Source of the DNA: Enterococcus_K sp051713825
Lineage (GTDB): Bacteria; Bacillota; Bacilli; Lactobacillales; Enterococcaceae
Direction: 5' to 3'
DNA length: 64,000 nt
Assembly (NCBI RefSeq): GCF_051713825.1
Contig: NZ_JBIOQR010000001.1
Coordinates: 1,798,001-1,862,000, forward strand
The notes under the pieces were generated by a model. The model had not been told where the DNA came from and did no database searches. It saw only the letters and a program-made list of their open reading frames with translations. Position numbers and translations under genes: made by a program. Of this stretch, positions 48,465-57,541 are shown piece after piece (position 1 is the first letter of the stretch; each line of letters begins with the position of its first letter).

Positions 48465-49091
48465 TTAGGTATTTTTAATAACCAATCCATCAATCAAGTC
48501 TACTACCTGCTCGCTACGATTCATCGTAAGCTCTAGCTGATCATACACGTTTTTCCATTTGATAATTTCGATTGGGTTTGTTTCGTTTTTGAACAACATT
48601 CTAAGTAATTGACTATAAAGATGATCCGCTTTAGCTTCCACATCATTTACTTCTTGAATCATTTTTTTTAACGTTTTAGAGTTTTTAAATTTAGAGAACT
48701 CTTTTGTTGCGCTAAGTACCCCTTCTGTCGCTTCTACTACTAAATGAACGAAATTATCTGTATCTGGACGCATCTCAGTAATCGCCAGGTTTCCAAATAA
48801 ATAGCATAGTCCATTAATTCCATCTAAAATATCATCTAGTTTATCTGTAACCTCCACGATATCTTCTCGATCAATCGGTGTGATAAAGGCATCATATAAT
48901 TCATTCATAATTTCTCGAACTAAATAATCTCCCTCTTTTTCAAGTTCATGAATTTTTTTAGCTTGCTCAATTGCATCTGCTTCCGTATAGTTTTCTACCA
49001 AATGTAATAAGTACATACTTGCTTTATGAGCATTTTTTGCAATATGTTCAAGTGCAACAAAGTAATCGTATTGTTTTTTTCTTGCCATCAT
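48465..49091 (-). CDS. DUF47 family phosphate-transport accessory protein
   Basis: The 208-residue helical protein matches DUF47 (PhoU-like, YkaA): DYFVALEHIAKNAHKAS, KIHELEKEGDYLVREIM, TPIDREDIVEVTDKLDDILDGI and EVEAKADHLYSQLLR-like segments. DUF47 proteins pair with PiT phosphate transporters and probably regulate them. Its start (ATG 49091 or the adjacent 49088, after AGGAGG) lies eight bases from the PiT stop, so the two are co-transcribed. Confidence 0.9.
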   Translation of the reverse strand: MMARKKQYDYFVALEHIAKNAHKASMYLLHLVENYTEADAIEQAKKIHELEKEGDYLVREIMNELYDAFITPIDREDIVEVTDKLDDILDGINGLCYLFGNLAITEMRPDTDNFVHLVVEATEGVLSATKEFSKFKNSKTLKKMIQEVNDVEAKADHLYSQLLRMLFKNETNPIEIIKWKNVYDQLELTMNRSEQVVDLIDGLVIKNT

Positions 49092-49099
49092 TATTCCTC

Positions 49100-50107
49100 C
49101 TAAAATACCGCAATAAATAGTTTTGCCATAATAAATGCAATCAGTCCACATCCTGGAAATGTCATTACCCAAGCAAACAGCATCTCTTTTACAATTCGCC
49201 AATCAACACTAGATAAACGTCGAGAGGCCCCAACACCCATAATAGCGGTTGTTTTGGTATGAGTCGTTGAAACAGGAACTCCAAAAATAGAAGATAAAAA
49301 CAAACAAATTGCAGCACTTACATCTGCAGAAAACCCTTGATATTTCTCTAGTTTGACCATATCCATTCCGACAGATTTAATAATCTTCATTCCACCTACA
49401 GATGTCCCAAAGCCCATTGTTAAGGAACATAATACCATTACCCAAATTGGAATAACAAAACCATTTCCCGTTTTTTCAGCTAGGTCGTTATAAAATAAGC
49501 CTAACATAAAAACCCCCATAAATTTTTGACCATCTTGTGCACCATGCAAAAAGGCATTTGCTCCCGCAGCAATCGCTTGCCCCACCGTAAAAAATTTATT
49601 TGCTTTTTTTCTAGGCGTTGATTTGAATAAAATCACGAGTAACTTCGTAATCAGGTAGCCTCCACCAAAGCCCATAATAGTTGATACAACCAGTCCGATT
49701 AAAACTTTTGACCATTCACCGCCGTTAACAGCCTCTAGTCCTCCTAAGGCCATCGCTGACCCTGTAAGTCCTGCAATCAGTGCATGTGATTCACTAGTTG
49801 GAATCCCAAAGTACCAAGCAGCTACAGACCAAACAACAATTGAGAATAAAGCTGAGGCTAATGCTACTTGAGCCGATTCACCTTCAAATCGTACAATATT
49901 TGAAATTGTTTCTGCCACTTGTGCGTTAAAAATGGTCATCACTAAAGCACCCAAAAAGTTCATTACCACAGCCATACCAATGGCAATATTCGGTCGTAAG
50001 ACTCTTGTTGAGACAGCGGTAGCAATTGCATTTGGTGCATCCGTCCAGCCATTGACAAAAATTACACCCATGACAAGTGTAATTGTCACTACTAAAGCTA
50101 TACTCAC
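49100..50107 (-). CDS. pit: Inorganic phosphate transporter, PiT family
   Basis: The 335-residue membrane protein has the two PiT signature repeats: GWTDAPNAIATAVSTRVL near the N-terminus and GANAFLHGAQDGQKF in the second half, with about ten hydrophobic segments. It is a low-affinity, proton- or metal-phosphate-coupled uptake system. I chose the GTG start at 50107 because GGGGAGGAG lies seven bases upstream; the ATG six codons earlier overlaps that site. It is followed at once by its DUF47 partner. Confidence 0.92.
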   Translation of the reverse strand: MSIALVVTITLVMGVIFVNGWTDAPNAIATAVSTRVLRPNIAIGMAVVMNFLGALVMTIFNAQVAETISNIVRFEGESAQVALASALFSIVVWSVAAWYFGIPTSESHALIAGLTGSAMALGGLEAVNGGEWSKVLIGLVVSTIMGFGGGYLITKLLVILFKSTPRKKANKFFTVGQAIAAGANAFLHGAQDGQKFMGVFMLGLFYNDLAEKTGNGFVIPIWVMVLCSLTMGFGTSVGGMKIIKSVGMDMVKLEKYQGFSADVSAAICLFLSSIFGVPVSTTHTKTTAIMGVGASRRLSSVDWRIVKEMLFAWVMTFPGCGLIAFIMAKLFIAVF

Positions 50108-50268
50108 AAAAAAACTCCTCCCCATTCATTTTTCAATTTCATCATATCATATTTTTAATTTTTATGAATTCCTTTTCATTTTATTCTAAAAAATTATCAC
50201 AAAAAAGATTCTAAAATTCATTGATTCTTATTTATTTCGTGTTAAGGGAAAAAACTTGTCATCTTTTA

Positions 50269-50297
50269 TTGCAAACATCGCACGCTTTATGTATAAT
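50269..50297 (+). promoter_or_regulatory. Promoter of rpsT
   Basis: TTGCAA (50269-50274) and TATAAT (50292-50297) are 17 bases apart. The 5' leader contains a perfect palindrome TTATGTACT-CA-AGTACATAA (50311-50330), which may be an S20 autoregulatory structure. Confidence 0.75.
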
Positions 50298-50358
50298 AAT
50301 TACTGTTGAATTATGTACTCAAGTACATAAGAACTTAAGAATTCGGAGGTGAAATAAA

Positions 50359-50613
50359 ATGCCAAACATTGAATCTGCAATCAAACGCGTTCGCACTAGC
50401 GAATCTGCAAATGCTAAAAATTCATCTCAAACAAGCTCTATGCGTACTGCTATCAAAAAATTTGAAGATGCAGTTGTTGCTGGTGCCGACAACGTAGATG
50501 CGTTATATAAAGAAGCTTCTAAAGCAATCGATATGGCTGAGTCAAAAGGATTAATCCATAAAAACAAAGCTAATCGCGACAAATCACGTTTAAGCAAAAA
50601 AATCGCTAAATAA
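50359..50613 (+). CDS. rpsT: 30S ribosomal protein S20
   Basis: The 84-residue basic protein (PNIESAIKRVRTSESANAKN at the start, GLIHKNKANRDKSRLSKKI at the end) matches bacterial S20, which binds 16S rRNA early in 30S assembly. Strong CGGAGGTG site, own promoter and terminator. It is divergent from the PiT operon and convergent with holA, the usual neighbourhood in this group. Confidence 0.96.
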   Translation: MPNIESAIKRVRTSESANAKNSSQTSSMRTAIKKFEDAVVAGADNVDALYKEASKAIDMAESKGLIHKNKANRDKSRLSKKIAK

Positions 50614-50619
50614 TAAAGG

Positions 50620-50647
50620 AATCGGCTACTGTTAGCCGATTTTTTTA
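50620..50647 (+). terminator. Terminator after rpsT
   Basis: ATCGGCTA (50621-50628) pairs with TAGCCGAT (50633-50640), followed by seven T. Confidence 0.85.
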
Positions 50648-50786
50648 TACTCTTTTTTCAAACAGAAGGTGGAATCGCGCGTAACGCTTCATCCACCTCC
50701 TTACATATTATTCTAATAGATTGTTACTTAAACCTCGTCAACCTAATGACCGTTTGTTCTCTAACTCAATTTCCTTTTATACGCAC

Positions 50787-51818
50787 TTAACGTTTCATAT
50801 AATTAGCTGTTTTAAGAACAAATAATTGGAATAAAAGCTCCTTATCCATTTTCCCACTTTTAATCTGATAATCCATCTCTACTAATTCATCAAATAAGTT
50901 CACGACTGTTTTCTCATCAAACGAACGAACCTGTTGCATCGCCAACTTCACTCGATACGGATGGATGCTTAATGTTTCTGCAATATTGGCTTGTTGATAC
51001 CCAATCTTCATTAAAATTTTTGATTGTAACAATAAGCGTAGCTGGCTAAGCAAAATTGCATTTATCTTTATCGTTTCTTCCCCTTGCAAATGCAAGTCAT
51101 CATAAAGGCGTAACGCCAAGTCTGCCTGTCCTTTCAATACATAATTTGTCATATCAAAAATATTGTGCTCCAAACTCTTAGGCACTAAAGAACTGACCGT
51201 CTCAACAGTAACAACCGTTTCACTCCCCGAAAATAATAAGATTTTTTCAAGCTCCCTCATCATTTTCGAAAGTTCCATATCTGTTAAACGTAAAAATAAT
51301 TCAAAAGCCTCTTTATCCATCCGAACGCTAGCTTGTTCCACCTGCTGTTGGATATACCTTCTAGTTTCTTGCTCTGATAAAGGTTTTACTTCAATCAGTT
51401 CCGCCGTTTTTTTCAATTGTTTTGTGACTTTTTTTCGTTCATCTAATTTTTCGTAATTAGCAAAAAAGACTAACACTGTTGATTCCACTGGATTTTTTAA
51501 GTAGTCCACTAATAAGTCCGTATTCTGTTCGATTGAACTTGTTTTCTTTTCAGCAGTTAAAAAATAAGGTGTCTCCACAAAAATTAAGCGATAGTCACCA
51601 AAAAAAGGAACAGTCTCAGCTTCCCCTATCACGTCCTCTAAAGAAGTGGTTTCCATATCAAAGTTCATAAAATTCAGATCATCATCTGCTTCAACTTTAA
51701 ATTTATCCAAAAAAGCTTGGCGTATCTGCTTTTGTAAGTAATCTTCCGTTCCTAACACTAAATAAACAGGCTTAAATTCCTGCTGTTTGAGGGTTTGTAA
51801 AGCGGTTTGCACGTTCAT
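50787..51818 (-). CDS. holA: DNA polymerase III subunit delta
   Basis: The 343-residue product matches Firmicute HolA (YqeN): PVYLVLGTEDYLQKQIRQAF near the N-terminus, RYIQQQVEQASVRMDKEAFELFLRLT in the middle, and SIHPYRVKLAMQQVRSF in the C-terminal collar domain. It is the clamp-loader subunit that opens the beta clamp. It starts at ATG 51818 with GAGGT upstream. It follows comEC by 50 bases, the conserved order in this group. Confidence 0.92.
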   Translation of the reverse strand: MNVQTALQTLKQQEFKPVYLVLGTEDYLQKQIRQAFLDKFKVEADDDLNFMNFDMETTSLEDVIGEAETVPFFGDYRLIFVETPYFLTAEKKTSSIEQNTDLLVDYLKNPVESTVLVFFANYEKLDERKKVTKQLKKTAELIEVKPLSEQETRRYIQQQVEQASVRMDKEAFELFLRLTDMELSKMMRELEKILLFSGSETVVTVETVSSLVPKSLEHNIFDMTNYVLKGQADLALRLYDDLHLQGEETIKINAILLSQLRLLLQSKILMKIGYQQANIAETLSIHPYRVKLAMQQVRSFDEKTVVNLFDELVEMDYQIKSGKMDKELLFQLFVLKTANYMKR

Positions 51819-51867
51819 TCTTTTACCTCACTTTCCTCATAATCCTATCATGTGTGTATCAGAAAAT

Positions 51868-54165
51868 CTAGTCTTGCTTTATTAAGTAATTAAAATCTTC
51901 CTTTTTAGCATTTGCCCACCATTGATAATAAATCATCCCTTGTAAATCAGTCCTAAAAATAGTTGATTTAGCCTCTTCTAAGATGTTTAAAACTTCATCA
52001 TTAGGATGCCCAAAACGATTGTTTTTACCACAAGAAATCACACTCACTTTTGGTTGAATTTGTTGAATAAAGGCTTCACCTGAAGAATTTTTACTTCCAT
52101 GATGCCCAACTTTCAGCACATCTACTTTAAGATTAGGATAACTTGTTAATAAATCCTGTTCTCCTGTTTTCCCTAAGTCACCTGTAAACAAAAAACGATG
52201 TTGATTCTGCACCAAACCTAAAACAAGCGAATTTTCATTCCCGCCATCTGTTGCTACTTCTGGTGATAGCACCGAAAAGTGAAATGCCCCATCAATACTC
52301 TGTCCGCGTTTTAATTCTGTAATCTTAGTCCCAGCCTTTTTGAAAATCTGAACACCTTGTTGTATCTTCGGTTTTATTTGAATTCCGATTGGAATAACAA
52401 GCTCTTTCACTTTAAAATTTTGAGCAACCACTAGCCATTCACCCATATGATCCTCATCCCCGTGAGTCAAAATTAGCTTATCGATAGCCGAAACACCCTG
52501 ACTCTTTAAAAAAGGGATTAGCTGATAGTCAGAGGGGTTCTTTTGTCGCCGCTCTTGCCAAGCTTCTTTTTTAAAGGCCAGTTTACCACCAGTATCTAAC
52601 AAAATTATTTCTTTATGAAAAGGTGCTTGAAAATAGATACTATCCCCCTGTCCAACATCAATAAAGGCAATTATCCCTTGAGGATTACAAAATTTGGCAA
52701 CAACTGGCGTTAAAAATAGAATAAAACATAAGGTACACAATAGCCTTCTTTTTCGGCAAAAAAAATACCAGGTAGATAACCCACAAATCAATAACGGTAC
52801 AATTTGCCACAACTGAAGCTTACCACTACGAATGGTCTCGTTTCCCACAAGCTGAATGAGTCCTTCAAGCAAATTCAAACTTTTCTCAAACAGTATCAAT
52901 GGAAAGTGAAATAAAGGTTGAACAAAACTTGCAAAAAAACAAAAGACCATCCCTGGCAAAATATACCACTGAAAAACTGGACTCAAAAAATACGTCAAAA
53001 AACCAGATAAAATTGGAATTTCATAGAATGTGCCTAAGACAATCGGTAAACTTAAGAGCCCTATTCCCATTGAAGAAAGGATTTTTTTGAGTGCAAGTGA
53101 CGAGCTGGGTAAATCCTCCATAATCGTCATAATTAAGGTTACACCCATTGTCAGCTGCCCTGCTGTTTGAAAAAATAAATAAGGTTGGAATACTAATAAA
53201 AACAAACAAGTTAGGCTCCAGCAATCCAAATTAGATTGTCTGCTATTTTGTTTTTTTAGAAAAAATTTTAAGTTGTACGTCCCAACTGCCCGCAATACAC
53301 TTAAACCAAATCCAGAGATGACCAATAAGAGAAAACTCGCGAGAAACAAGACAAAAAAACTTTGACCTGAAATTAAGCCAGCCCGTCGCAATAAAAAATA
53401 CAGGCAGCCTAAATAAACTTGAACATGCATCCCCGACAGACTAAACAAATGAAGCAAACCACTTGCAGAAAATATTGCTTGGATTTCTTGAAATTGTTCG
53501 TCTTTGTAATTAAACAACAGGGCATTTACATAACTTGCTACTTTCTCCGTTAAGCCACTCTTTACTTGTCGAATCCCACCCGCTCGAAAATAATGAAACC
53601 AATCATTTATGCTTCGTTTTATTGTTTTTTTCTGATACGTAACAAGCTGTAGATTTCCAAAAACTCCCGTAATTTGATAAAACCGACGTTCATCAAATCC
53701 ATTCAAATTCCTTTGTGGCTCCCCTTCAGTCAATTCGCCGGATATTTGTAGTCCCGTATATTCTTTACCATGTTCAACCCATTCTTTCTTTTCTTGAGCT
53801 GATTTTAGGAAGTAACTAACTTTTAGCTTCTGATTCTCACACATCGCCTCAAAACTGACTAAATCGCCAGCAACCTTTACTGTATCTGGATACAGTTTAA
53901 TCAGATAATTGACTGTACCGTAATCTAGTTTGACTTGGTTATTTACTCGTTGAATCGCTATCACACATGAAAAAAAGCCACAAAAGAGACACACTATAAC
54001 AAGTTTTACGTCTCTTTTACAGCTTAAAATGAGAATAACAAAAATACTAAATATGCGTACTCTAACACTCGTGGTTAATACAAAAACACCTGAAAAACTA
54101 GCGACTCCCGCTGGAAAAATCCAACAGTTCTGCAAAGAAAGCCCATACTCTTTACAAGCTTTCAA
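51868..54165 (-). CDS. comEC: DNA uptake channel ComEC/Rec2
   Basis: The 765-residue protein has an N-terminal membrane segment and OB-like (DUF4131) domain (to about 190), a polytopic Competence domain (about 205-480, GLLHLFSLSGMHVQVYLG) and a C-terminal MBL-type domain (about 500-750, IDVGQGDSIYF, LTHGDEDHMGEW, HHGSKNSSGEA). It forms the channel for single-stranded DNA entry. Its TTG start overlaps the comEB stop (TTGA) with AGGAG upstream. The frame is complete, so it can be functional. Confidence 0.92.
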   Translation of the reverse strand: MKACKEYGLSLQNCWIFPAGVASFSGVFVLTTSVRVRIFSIFVILILSCKRDVKLVIVCLFCGFFSCVIAIQRVNNQVKLDYGTVNYLIKLYPDTVKVAGDLVSFEAMCENQKLKVSYFLKSAQEKKEWVEHGKEYTGLQISGELTEGEPQRNLNGFDERRFYQITGVFGNLQLVTYQKKTIKRSINDWFHYFRAGGIRQVKSGLTEKVASYVNALLFNYKDEQFQEIQAIFSASGLLHLFSLSGMHVQVYLGCLYFLLRRAGLISGQSFFVLFLASFLLLVISGFGLSVLRAVGTYNLKFFLKKQNSRQSNLDCWSLTCLFLLVFQPYLFFQTAGQLTMGVTLIMTIMEDLPSSSLALKKILSSMGIGLLSLPIVLGTFYEIPILSGFLTYFLSPVFQWYILPGMVFCFFASFVQPLFHFPLILFEKSLNLLEGLIQLVGNETIRSGKLQLWQIVPLLICGLSTWYFFCRKRRLLCTLCFILFLTPVVAKFCNPQGIIAFIDVGQGDSIYFQAPFHKEIILLDTGGKLAFKKEAWQERRQKNPSDYQLIPFLKSQGVSAIDKLILTHGDEDHMGEWLVVAQNFKVKELVIPIGIQIKPKIQQGVQIFKKAGTKITELKRGQSIDGAFHFSVLSPEVATDGGNENSLVLGLVQNQHRFLFTGDLGKTGEQDLLTSYPNLKVDVLKVGHHGSKNSSGEAFIQQIQPKVSVISCGKNNRFGHPNDEVLNILEEAKSTIFRTDLQGMIYYQWWANAKKEDFNYLIKQD

Positions 54166-54632
54166 AGCAAAGCTTCTCCTAATTGAAGCTTAGAGAAATA
54201 TTTTTCGTCTAATTTTACTTGATGAACACTAGCACCTACTTGTTCAATCAAGCTAATCGCATACTCATTATTATGATAATCGTGAAGATAATGGATTGTT
54301 TTGACTCCTGCTTGCAAAATGGCTTTTGTACAAGCAAGGCATGGAAAATGTGTAACATAAATCTCTGAACCATCTGTTGGAATGCCAAATTTTGCACATT
54401 GTAATAATGCATTCATCTCAGCGTGTATCGTTCGTAAACAATGTCCATCTACAATATAACAATCTTCATCTACACAATGGACATCGCCAGATACTGAGCC
54501 ATTATAGCCTCCAGCAATAATTCGTTTATCTCTGACTAAGGTTGCGCCCACCTCTAATCTCGTACAAGTGCTCCGCAACGATAATAACACAGCTTGCGCC
54601 ATGAAATATTGGTCCCAAGGAATTCTCTCCAT
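54162..54632 (-). CDS. comEB: Late competence protein ComEB (dCMP deaminase family)
   Basis: The 156-residue product has the zinc-dependent cytidine/deoxycytidylate deaminase motif: TIHAEMNAL (HAE) and FPCLACTKAI (PCxxC), plus GYNGS for substrate binding. Despite the competence name it probably makes dUMP from dCMP. It lies between comEA and comEC; its last four bases overlap the comEC start. AAGGAGAG precedes the ATG. Confidence 0.92.
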   Translation of the reverse strand: MERIPWDQYFMAQAVLLSLRSTCTRLEVGATLVRDKRIIAGGYNGSVSGDVHCVDEDCYIVDGHCLRTIHAEMNALLQCAKFGIPTDGSEIYVTHFPCLACTKAILQAGVKTIHYLHDYHNNEYAISLIEQVGASVHQVKLDEKYFSKLQLGEALL

Positions 54633-54658
54633 CTCAGCTCTCCTTTTCCTAACGTTTA

Positions 54659-55312
54659 CTATATTGTAATCGAGTTTTTTAATTTTTCAACTGTCTTTTC
54701 ACCAATTCCTGAAATTTTTGTTAAATCATTGATTGTTTTAAAGCTGCCATTTTCTTCACGATACTTAATAATTTCTTCTGCTTTCTTTGCGCCAATTCCA
54801 GATAACTCTTGTAACTGTGCAGCGTCGGCTGTATTTAAGTTAACTTTTTCAGAGCCTTTTTTCACACCACTTTCAGAGGAATTCTCTGCCTGTTTCTTCT
54901 CGTCTTCACTTGCTGTCTCTTTTGCAAGCTTCTCTCCTTTCTTTGGGACATAGATTAATTCTTGGTCTGTGACTTTTTCAGATAGATTCATTTGTCGGTC
55001 ATCTGCTTCCTTTGAAAAACCACCTGCTAACTGAATTACATCCTGTAATCTATCCCCTTCCGAAATTTCATACATCCCTGGCGATTGCACCGCACCTTTC
55101 ACATCCACATATAGGGAGCCTTCTGCGATTATTTCTGTTGATGAAGTGGTTGAGGTTGTCTCTTGACTGAATAACTCGCCCACCACCTTCTCTGAGTTTG
55201 CTGCCGCTTGTTGACGTAGCAGAACCAAACAGCACACCACACTGACAAGCACAAGGCTGACAATCCCCCAAAAGACCAATAAACGATAGTTCTTAATCCA
55301 TTCTTTTTTCAT
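54659..55312 (-). CDS. comEA: Competence DNA receptor ComEA
   Basis: The 217-residue protein has an N-terminal membrane anchor (about 10-30), a SLBB-like segment (about 65-118, GAVQSPGMYEISEGDRLQDVIQLAGG) and a C-terminal double helix-hairpin-helix domain (about 155-217, NLNTADAAQLQELSGIGAKKAEEII and ISGIGEKTVEKL). It binds incoming double-stranded DNA at the cell surface. It is the first gene of comEA-comEB-comEC. No competence-specific promoter box could be identified upstream. Confidence 0.93.
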   Translation of the reverse strand: MKKEWIKNYRLLVFWGIVSLVLVSVVCCLVLLRQQAAANSEKVVGELFSQETTSTTSSTEIIAEGSLYVDVKGAVQSPGMYEISEGDRLQDVIQLAGGFSKEADDRQMNLSEKVTDQELIYVPKKGEKLAKETASEDEKKQAENSSESGVKKGSEKVNLNTADAAQLQELSGIGAKKAEEIIKYREENGSFKTINDLTKISGIGEKTVEKLKNSITI

Positions 55313-55409
55313 TTTTTTACTCCTCTAAAAAGAGATACGCAAAAAATTGAGTTTCGTGTCAGAAATTTTCCCCTTTCATCGTATAATATAATAAAAGGAT
55401 GGTGAGAAG

Positions 55410-55940
55410 ATGACTGATGAAATGATTATTCATTTACTTAAAAAAAAAGATTATGTAGGGTTGGAAAATTTAATTGATGTGTACGGGTACGCCATCGTTA
55501 TGACCATTCGAGCAATTTTGACTACTACAACTGAGCGAAGCTATTCAAAAGATGTTGAAAATGAGGTTTTTTATAAGGTATGGCAAAATGTTCATCGTTT
55601 CGATGCGACAAAGAGTTCTCTAAAAACATGGCTTTTGACAATTACTAAACGATGCAGTATCGATAAAAAAAGAGAAATTATTCGCGCCAATCGGATGGAG
55701 CCAGTAGAACACCTGCCTGAAAAATCAAAGATACTTAATCCTCTTGAGAAAGAACATTTTTTAGATTTGGTCTCTTCTTTGAACCTGGAAGATCAACTCA
55801 TCTTTTTAAATTATTACTACTATCAAGAATCTCCGGATGAAATCGCTAAAAAATTTGGGCTGACAAAAGAGACAATTTATGCGCGTCTCTCTCGCGGAAG
55901 GAAAAAAATCAAACAAGCTTTAGGGGGCGAAACAGCATGA
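55410..55940 (+). CDS. ECF-type sigma-70 family sigma factor
   Basis: The 176-residue product has sigma region 2 (about 20-85: ENEVFYKVWQNVHRFDATKSSLKTWLLTITKR) and region 4 (about 115-170: LNLEDQLIFLNYYYYQESPDEIAKKFGLTKETIYARLSRGRKKIK), as in ECF factors, with no region 1.1 or 3. The gene overlaps the next by four bases (ATGA), the usual sigma/anti-sigma arrangement. Its upstream region has CGTATAATATAAT near 55380, which could be an ECF-type -10 for autoregulation or an ordinary promoter. Confidence 0.88.
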   Translation: MTDEMIIHLLKKKDYVGLENLIDVYGYAIVMTIRAILTTTTERSYSKDVENEVFYKVWQNVHRFDATKSSLKTWLLTITKRCSIDKKREIIRANRMEPVEHLPEKSKILNPLEKEHFLDLVSSLNLEDQLIFLNYYYYQESPDEIAKKFGLTKETIYARLSRGRKKIKQALGGETA

Positions 55941-56746
55941 GCACACATTTTAAGAATATTTTTTATCATTTGGATGAACAATTGTCTGCCTCTTCTGAAG
56001 ACTTATCTGAAAGCGCAAAAAAGAAACTGTTTGGTCAAGTCAAGTTTTATATTTTTATCCAAGACTTACTAAAAAGGGTCGAACCCTTACTGAACAACGG
56101 CGAGGAAATTAAAGGCTATCTCCCCTTTTCACCAGGACCTAACTCTTCCATTGCAAATGTAGGGATGATGGGCATGGCTTACGCAAAAACAGAAGAAGCT
56201 AGAAACTATGTAAAAGCCTTTAATGATGTTCGTGGCAATCGGTTGATGATTTTTACAGAAGAGCGGATGATTTTTATGACTATCGTCGAATTTTTAGAAG
56301 ATCAAACCTACTTCAGTTATCCTTATGAAAGTATTGACTCTATCCGTTTAAAACAGCATACTGCTAGTTATTTTGACTGGGAGAAAAGGTTTTCGCCAAA
56401 ACGAGTAAAAATCCATTGGTACACATTTGATTTCCAAGCAGGAAACAATATTTTTACCGAAACACTTGATGAAAAAGATACCGAGCTATTAAAAGAAAAA
56501 ATGAACTCAATTGAACAGTTAAAATCAATTATGATTACAGATAATGTCAAACGCAAATCAACCTTTGATTTTTTATTCAGTAACGTTAATTTACAATTAA
56601 AGGTGCTAATTGCCTTAATCATTCTGGCAGCTGTAGCGATTTTAATTGGTAGTTTTATCATTCCTTTATTTACAAATACTGCTTTTAATTTACCAACAGT
56701 TGGTCGACAACTATACCAAGCCTCCCAACTCTCTTTACTCACGTAA
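55937..56746 (+). CDS. Membrane protein with PH-like domain, candidate anti-sigma factor
   Basis: The 269-residue product has a charged N-terminal helical part (1-60), a middle region resembling bacterial PH domains (about 95-195: RGNRLMIFTEERMIFMT, YFSYPYESIDSIRLKQ), and one membrane helix near the C-terminus (about 222-245) with a short external tail. Its start overlaps the sigma gene stop, so the two are translationally coupled. By position it is the natural anti-sigma partner, but the usual ZAS or RsgI motifs are not visible. I do not know a named family. Confidence 0.7.
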   Translation: MSTHFKNIFYHLDEQLSASSEDLSESAKKKLFGQVKFYIFIQDLLKRVEPLLNNGEEIKGYLPFSPGPNSSIANVGMMGMAYAKTEEARNYVKAFNDVRGNRLMIFTEERMIFMTIVEFLEDQTYFSYPYESIDSIRLKQHTASYFDWEKRFSPKRVKIHWYTFDFQAGNNIFTETLDEKDTELLKEKMNSIEQLKSIMITDNVKRKSTFDFLFSNVNLQLKVLIALIILAAVAILIGSFIIPLFTNTAFNLPTVGRQLYQASQLSLLT

Positions 56747-56754
56747 ATAAAAAT

Positions 56755-56806
56755 CGGCAACACCTACTGTTTTGTGGCACTAAGCAGTAGGTGTTGCCGT
56801 TTTTAT
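56755..56806 (+). terminator. Terminator after the sigma operon
   Basis: CGGCAACACCTACTG (56755-56769) pairs perfectly with CAGTAGGTGTTGCCG (56785-56799), followed by TTTTT. On the minus strand it could also close the CAT-like gene. Confidence 0.9.
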
Positions 56807-56862
56807 ACTTCTATTTTATTTGCAGAGTCTCAAATCTTACCTTTTAGCTCTCTTTTTCATTC

Positions 56863-57528
56863 TTATTTCAACCACAATTCAGGTCTATTAAATGCTGCTT
56901 GTAGCTCCTCAAAAAATTTACTCACATGATACCCGTCAGCAGCTGCATGGTGAATAGTAAACGATAATGGAAGGAATCGGTTGCCTTTTATCACCTGCAT
57001 CTTTCCTCCTTGAACAATTGGAAAGAAATTTGCTAGATTCTCTAGTGGCAGCGGTGTGTAATTCGTAAACTCTAACCAGGGAATCATTCCCACCATATAA
57101 GTATTCATTGGTGGTGTTTCCTCTTTAACAACTGCCCCTTTTTTATCACCATAAAGTTTTTGGTCTTCCAAATAGTTTTCATAAAACTTAGGAAAGCTTG
57201 TTTCAAAATTCGTCCACATCATTGAAATAGATTGATCGTCATCATGAAACAACGAATAAGAGGGATGAAGAACTTCATATTCAACTAATTGTTCACCCAT
57301 TGTTGCTAATTTGAACTCTGAATGAGCAGAAACTATCTTGGATACAATAAATAGATAACTCGGGAAGAACTTATAATCGTTTTGTTTTATAAATTGATAG
57401 AGTTTGGTCACATCCATTTGGACAGTCACAGAATAAGCAGTTGGGTTCATTTTAGTAAAATAATAAAAATAATCCTGTCGTTTCCATGAGGATTGATTGA
57501 TCTCTATATATCGTTGATTCGCGTTCAT
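56863..57528 (-). CDS. Chloramphenicol acetyltransferase-like (CAT type A family) protein
   Basis: The 221-residue product has the CAT family active site HHAAADGYHVSKF (HHxxxDG) near residue 190, a typical PWLEFTNYT segment near residue 150 and the N-terminal YFYYFTKMNPTAYSVTVQMDVT stretch. The length is normal for CAT. Chloramphenicol O-acetylation is possible, but divergent CAT-like proteins in this group are often chromosomal and of unknown substrate. It is followed on the same strand by nothing close; it is 13 bases after a GIY-YIG gene. Confidence 0.85.
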   Translation of the reverse strand: MNANQRYIEINQSSWKRQDYFYYFTKMNPTAYSVTVQMDVTKLYQFIKQNDYKFFPSYLFIVSKIVSAHSEFKLATMGEQLVEYEVLHPSYSLFHDDDQSISMMWTNFETSFPKFYENYLEDQKLYGDKKGAVVKEETPPMNTYMVGMIPWLEFTNYTPLPLENLANFFPIVQGGKMQVIKGNRFLPLSFTIHHAAADGYHVSKFFEELQAAFNRPELWLK

Positions 57529-57541
57529 TGTCGTAAATTTC

